Below the pieces are notes generated by a model. That model was given only the letters and a program-made list of their open reading frames with translations, searched no databases and was not told the origin of the DNA. A stretch of 7,247 bases of DNA from an uncultured Alphaproteobacteria bacterium (GTDB lineage Bacteria > Pseudomonadota > Alphaproteobacteria > Rhodobacterales > Rhodobacteraceae), in NCBI GenBank assembly GCA_902580265.1, contig CACHJY010000040.1, forward strand, positions 1 through 7,247, written 5' to 3'. Made by a program: the position numbers and the translations under genes. Numbering within the stretch: position 1 is the stretch's first letter; each line of letters opens with the position of its first letter. Of the stretch, positions 7,131 through 7,247 are shown in pieces.

Positions 7131-7180
7131 ACGGGTTTTGATCCCGTGTACCGTAGGTTCGAATCCTACCACCCCAGCCA
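7131..7180 (+). pseudogene. 3' fragment of tRNA-Gln(TTG), probable attachment-site core
   Basis: The 50 bases run from the anticodon stem to CCA of a glutamine tRNA. The anticodon arm is ACGGG / TTTTGAT / CCCGT with anticodon TTG (7138-7140). A five-base variable loop follows, then a T arm GTAGG / TTCGAAT / CCTAC (7153-7169), the 3' acceptor strand (7170-7176) ending in A72, discriminator G73 (7177) and encoded CCA (7178-7180). A72 would pair with U1, as expected for tRNA-Gln. The 5' acceptor strand and D arm are missing: upstream bases show no GGGGTG partner and instead hold repeats. It cannot give a working tRNA. The simplest reading is the distal duplicate left when an element integrates into the 3' part of a tRNA gene; the core may begin a base or two earlier, at about 7129. 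Confidence 0.8.
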
Positions 7181-7247
7181 TTTCTTAAATGCAATAATTT
7201 ACCCTTTTTATTTACCTTTACCGTTTGTTGGATTGTTCCCAGTCTAC

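Noticed and set aside
7218..7247. Minus-strand frame entering from the right edge and ending VDWEQSNKR then TAA, possibly the end of an integrase next to the att site
   Set aside because: Only nine residues are visible, with no recognisable motif; it could be chance.
7020..7247. Long minus-strand open frame running across the tRNA fragment and repeats
   Set aside because: It translates a tRNA remnant and repeats, has no clear start or ribosome site, and resembles no protein I know.
7181..7247. Possible gene start or regulatory site right of the tRNA fragment
   Set aside because: AT-rich, with no convincing promoter, ribosome site or repeat in these 67 bases.

Overview
The window is about 7.2 kb of AT-rich bacterial DNA, roughly 38-40 % GC by eye. 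It holds one tightly packed operon read leftwards (minus strand) and, at the right end, a non-coding stretch closed by the 3' half of a tRNA-Gln gene. The organism is probably an anaerobe or facultative anaerobe with a low-GC genome. The solute-binding protein has a plain signal peptide with no lipobox cysteine, which favours a cell with an outer membrane and periplasm. I cannot name the taxon from sequence alone.

Operon, in transcription order from right to left: an IclR-family regulator (6882-6031); a zinc-dependent medium-chain dehydrogenase (6007-4844); then a molybdenum hydroxylase of the xanthine dehydrogenase / nicotinate dehydrogenase type, made of a FAD subunit (4824-3904), a fused [2Fe-2S] plus N-terminal molybdopterin subunit (3911-2034) and a separate C-terminal molybdopterin subunit (2034-973); and finally a Bug/TctC-type periplasmic binding protein (943 to beyond the left edge). 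Gaps are 19-29 bp or the genes overlap, so a single transcript from a sigma-70-like promoter at about 6940-6969 is likely. A perfect 23-bp palindrome covers the -35 box of that promoter and is a good candidate operator.

The likely logic is catabolic. A tripartite tricarboxylate transporter takes up a small carboxylated compound, the Mo hydroxylase oxidises it, the dehydrogenase handles a downstream or upstream alcohol/ketone step, and IclR senses the compound. The Mo subunit is divided between its two molybdopterin-binding halves, and the order FAD, FeS, large, medium matches what is known for nicotinate dehydrogenase (NdhF-S-L-M) of Eubacterium barkeri, except that here S and L are fused. 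The substrate remains unproven.

The right end (6883-7247) contains no convincing gene. From left to right it holds the iclR promoter and operator, five copies of TGAYAAC (7012-7123), a small hairpin (7091-7107), 50 bases matching the anticodon arm through CCA of tRNA-Gln(TTG) with the 5' half missing (7131-7180), and 67 bases in which I see nothing firm. A 3' tRNA remnant next to repeated short motifs is what the far end (attR) of a tRNA-targeting integrative element looks like. If so, the catabolic operon lies on the element side and would be island cargo.
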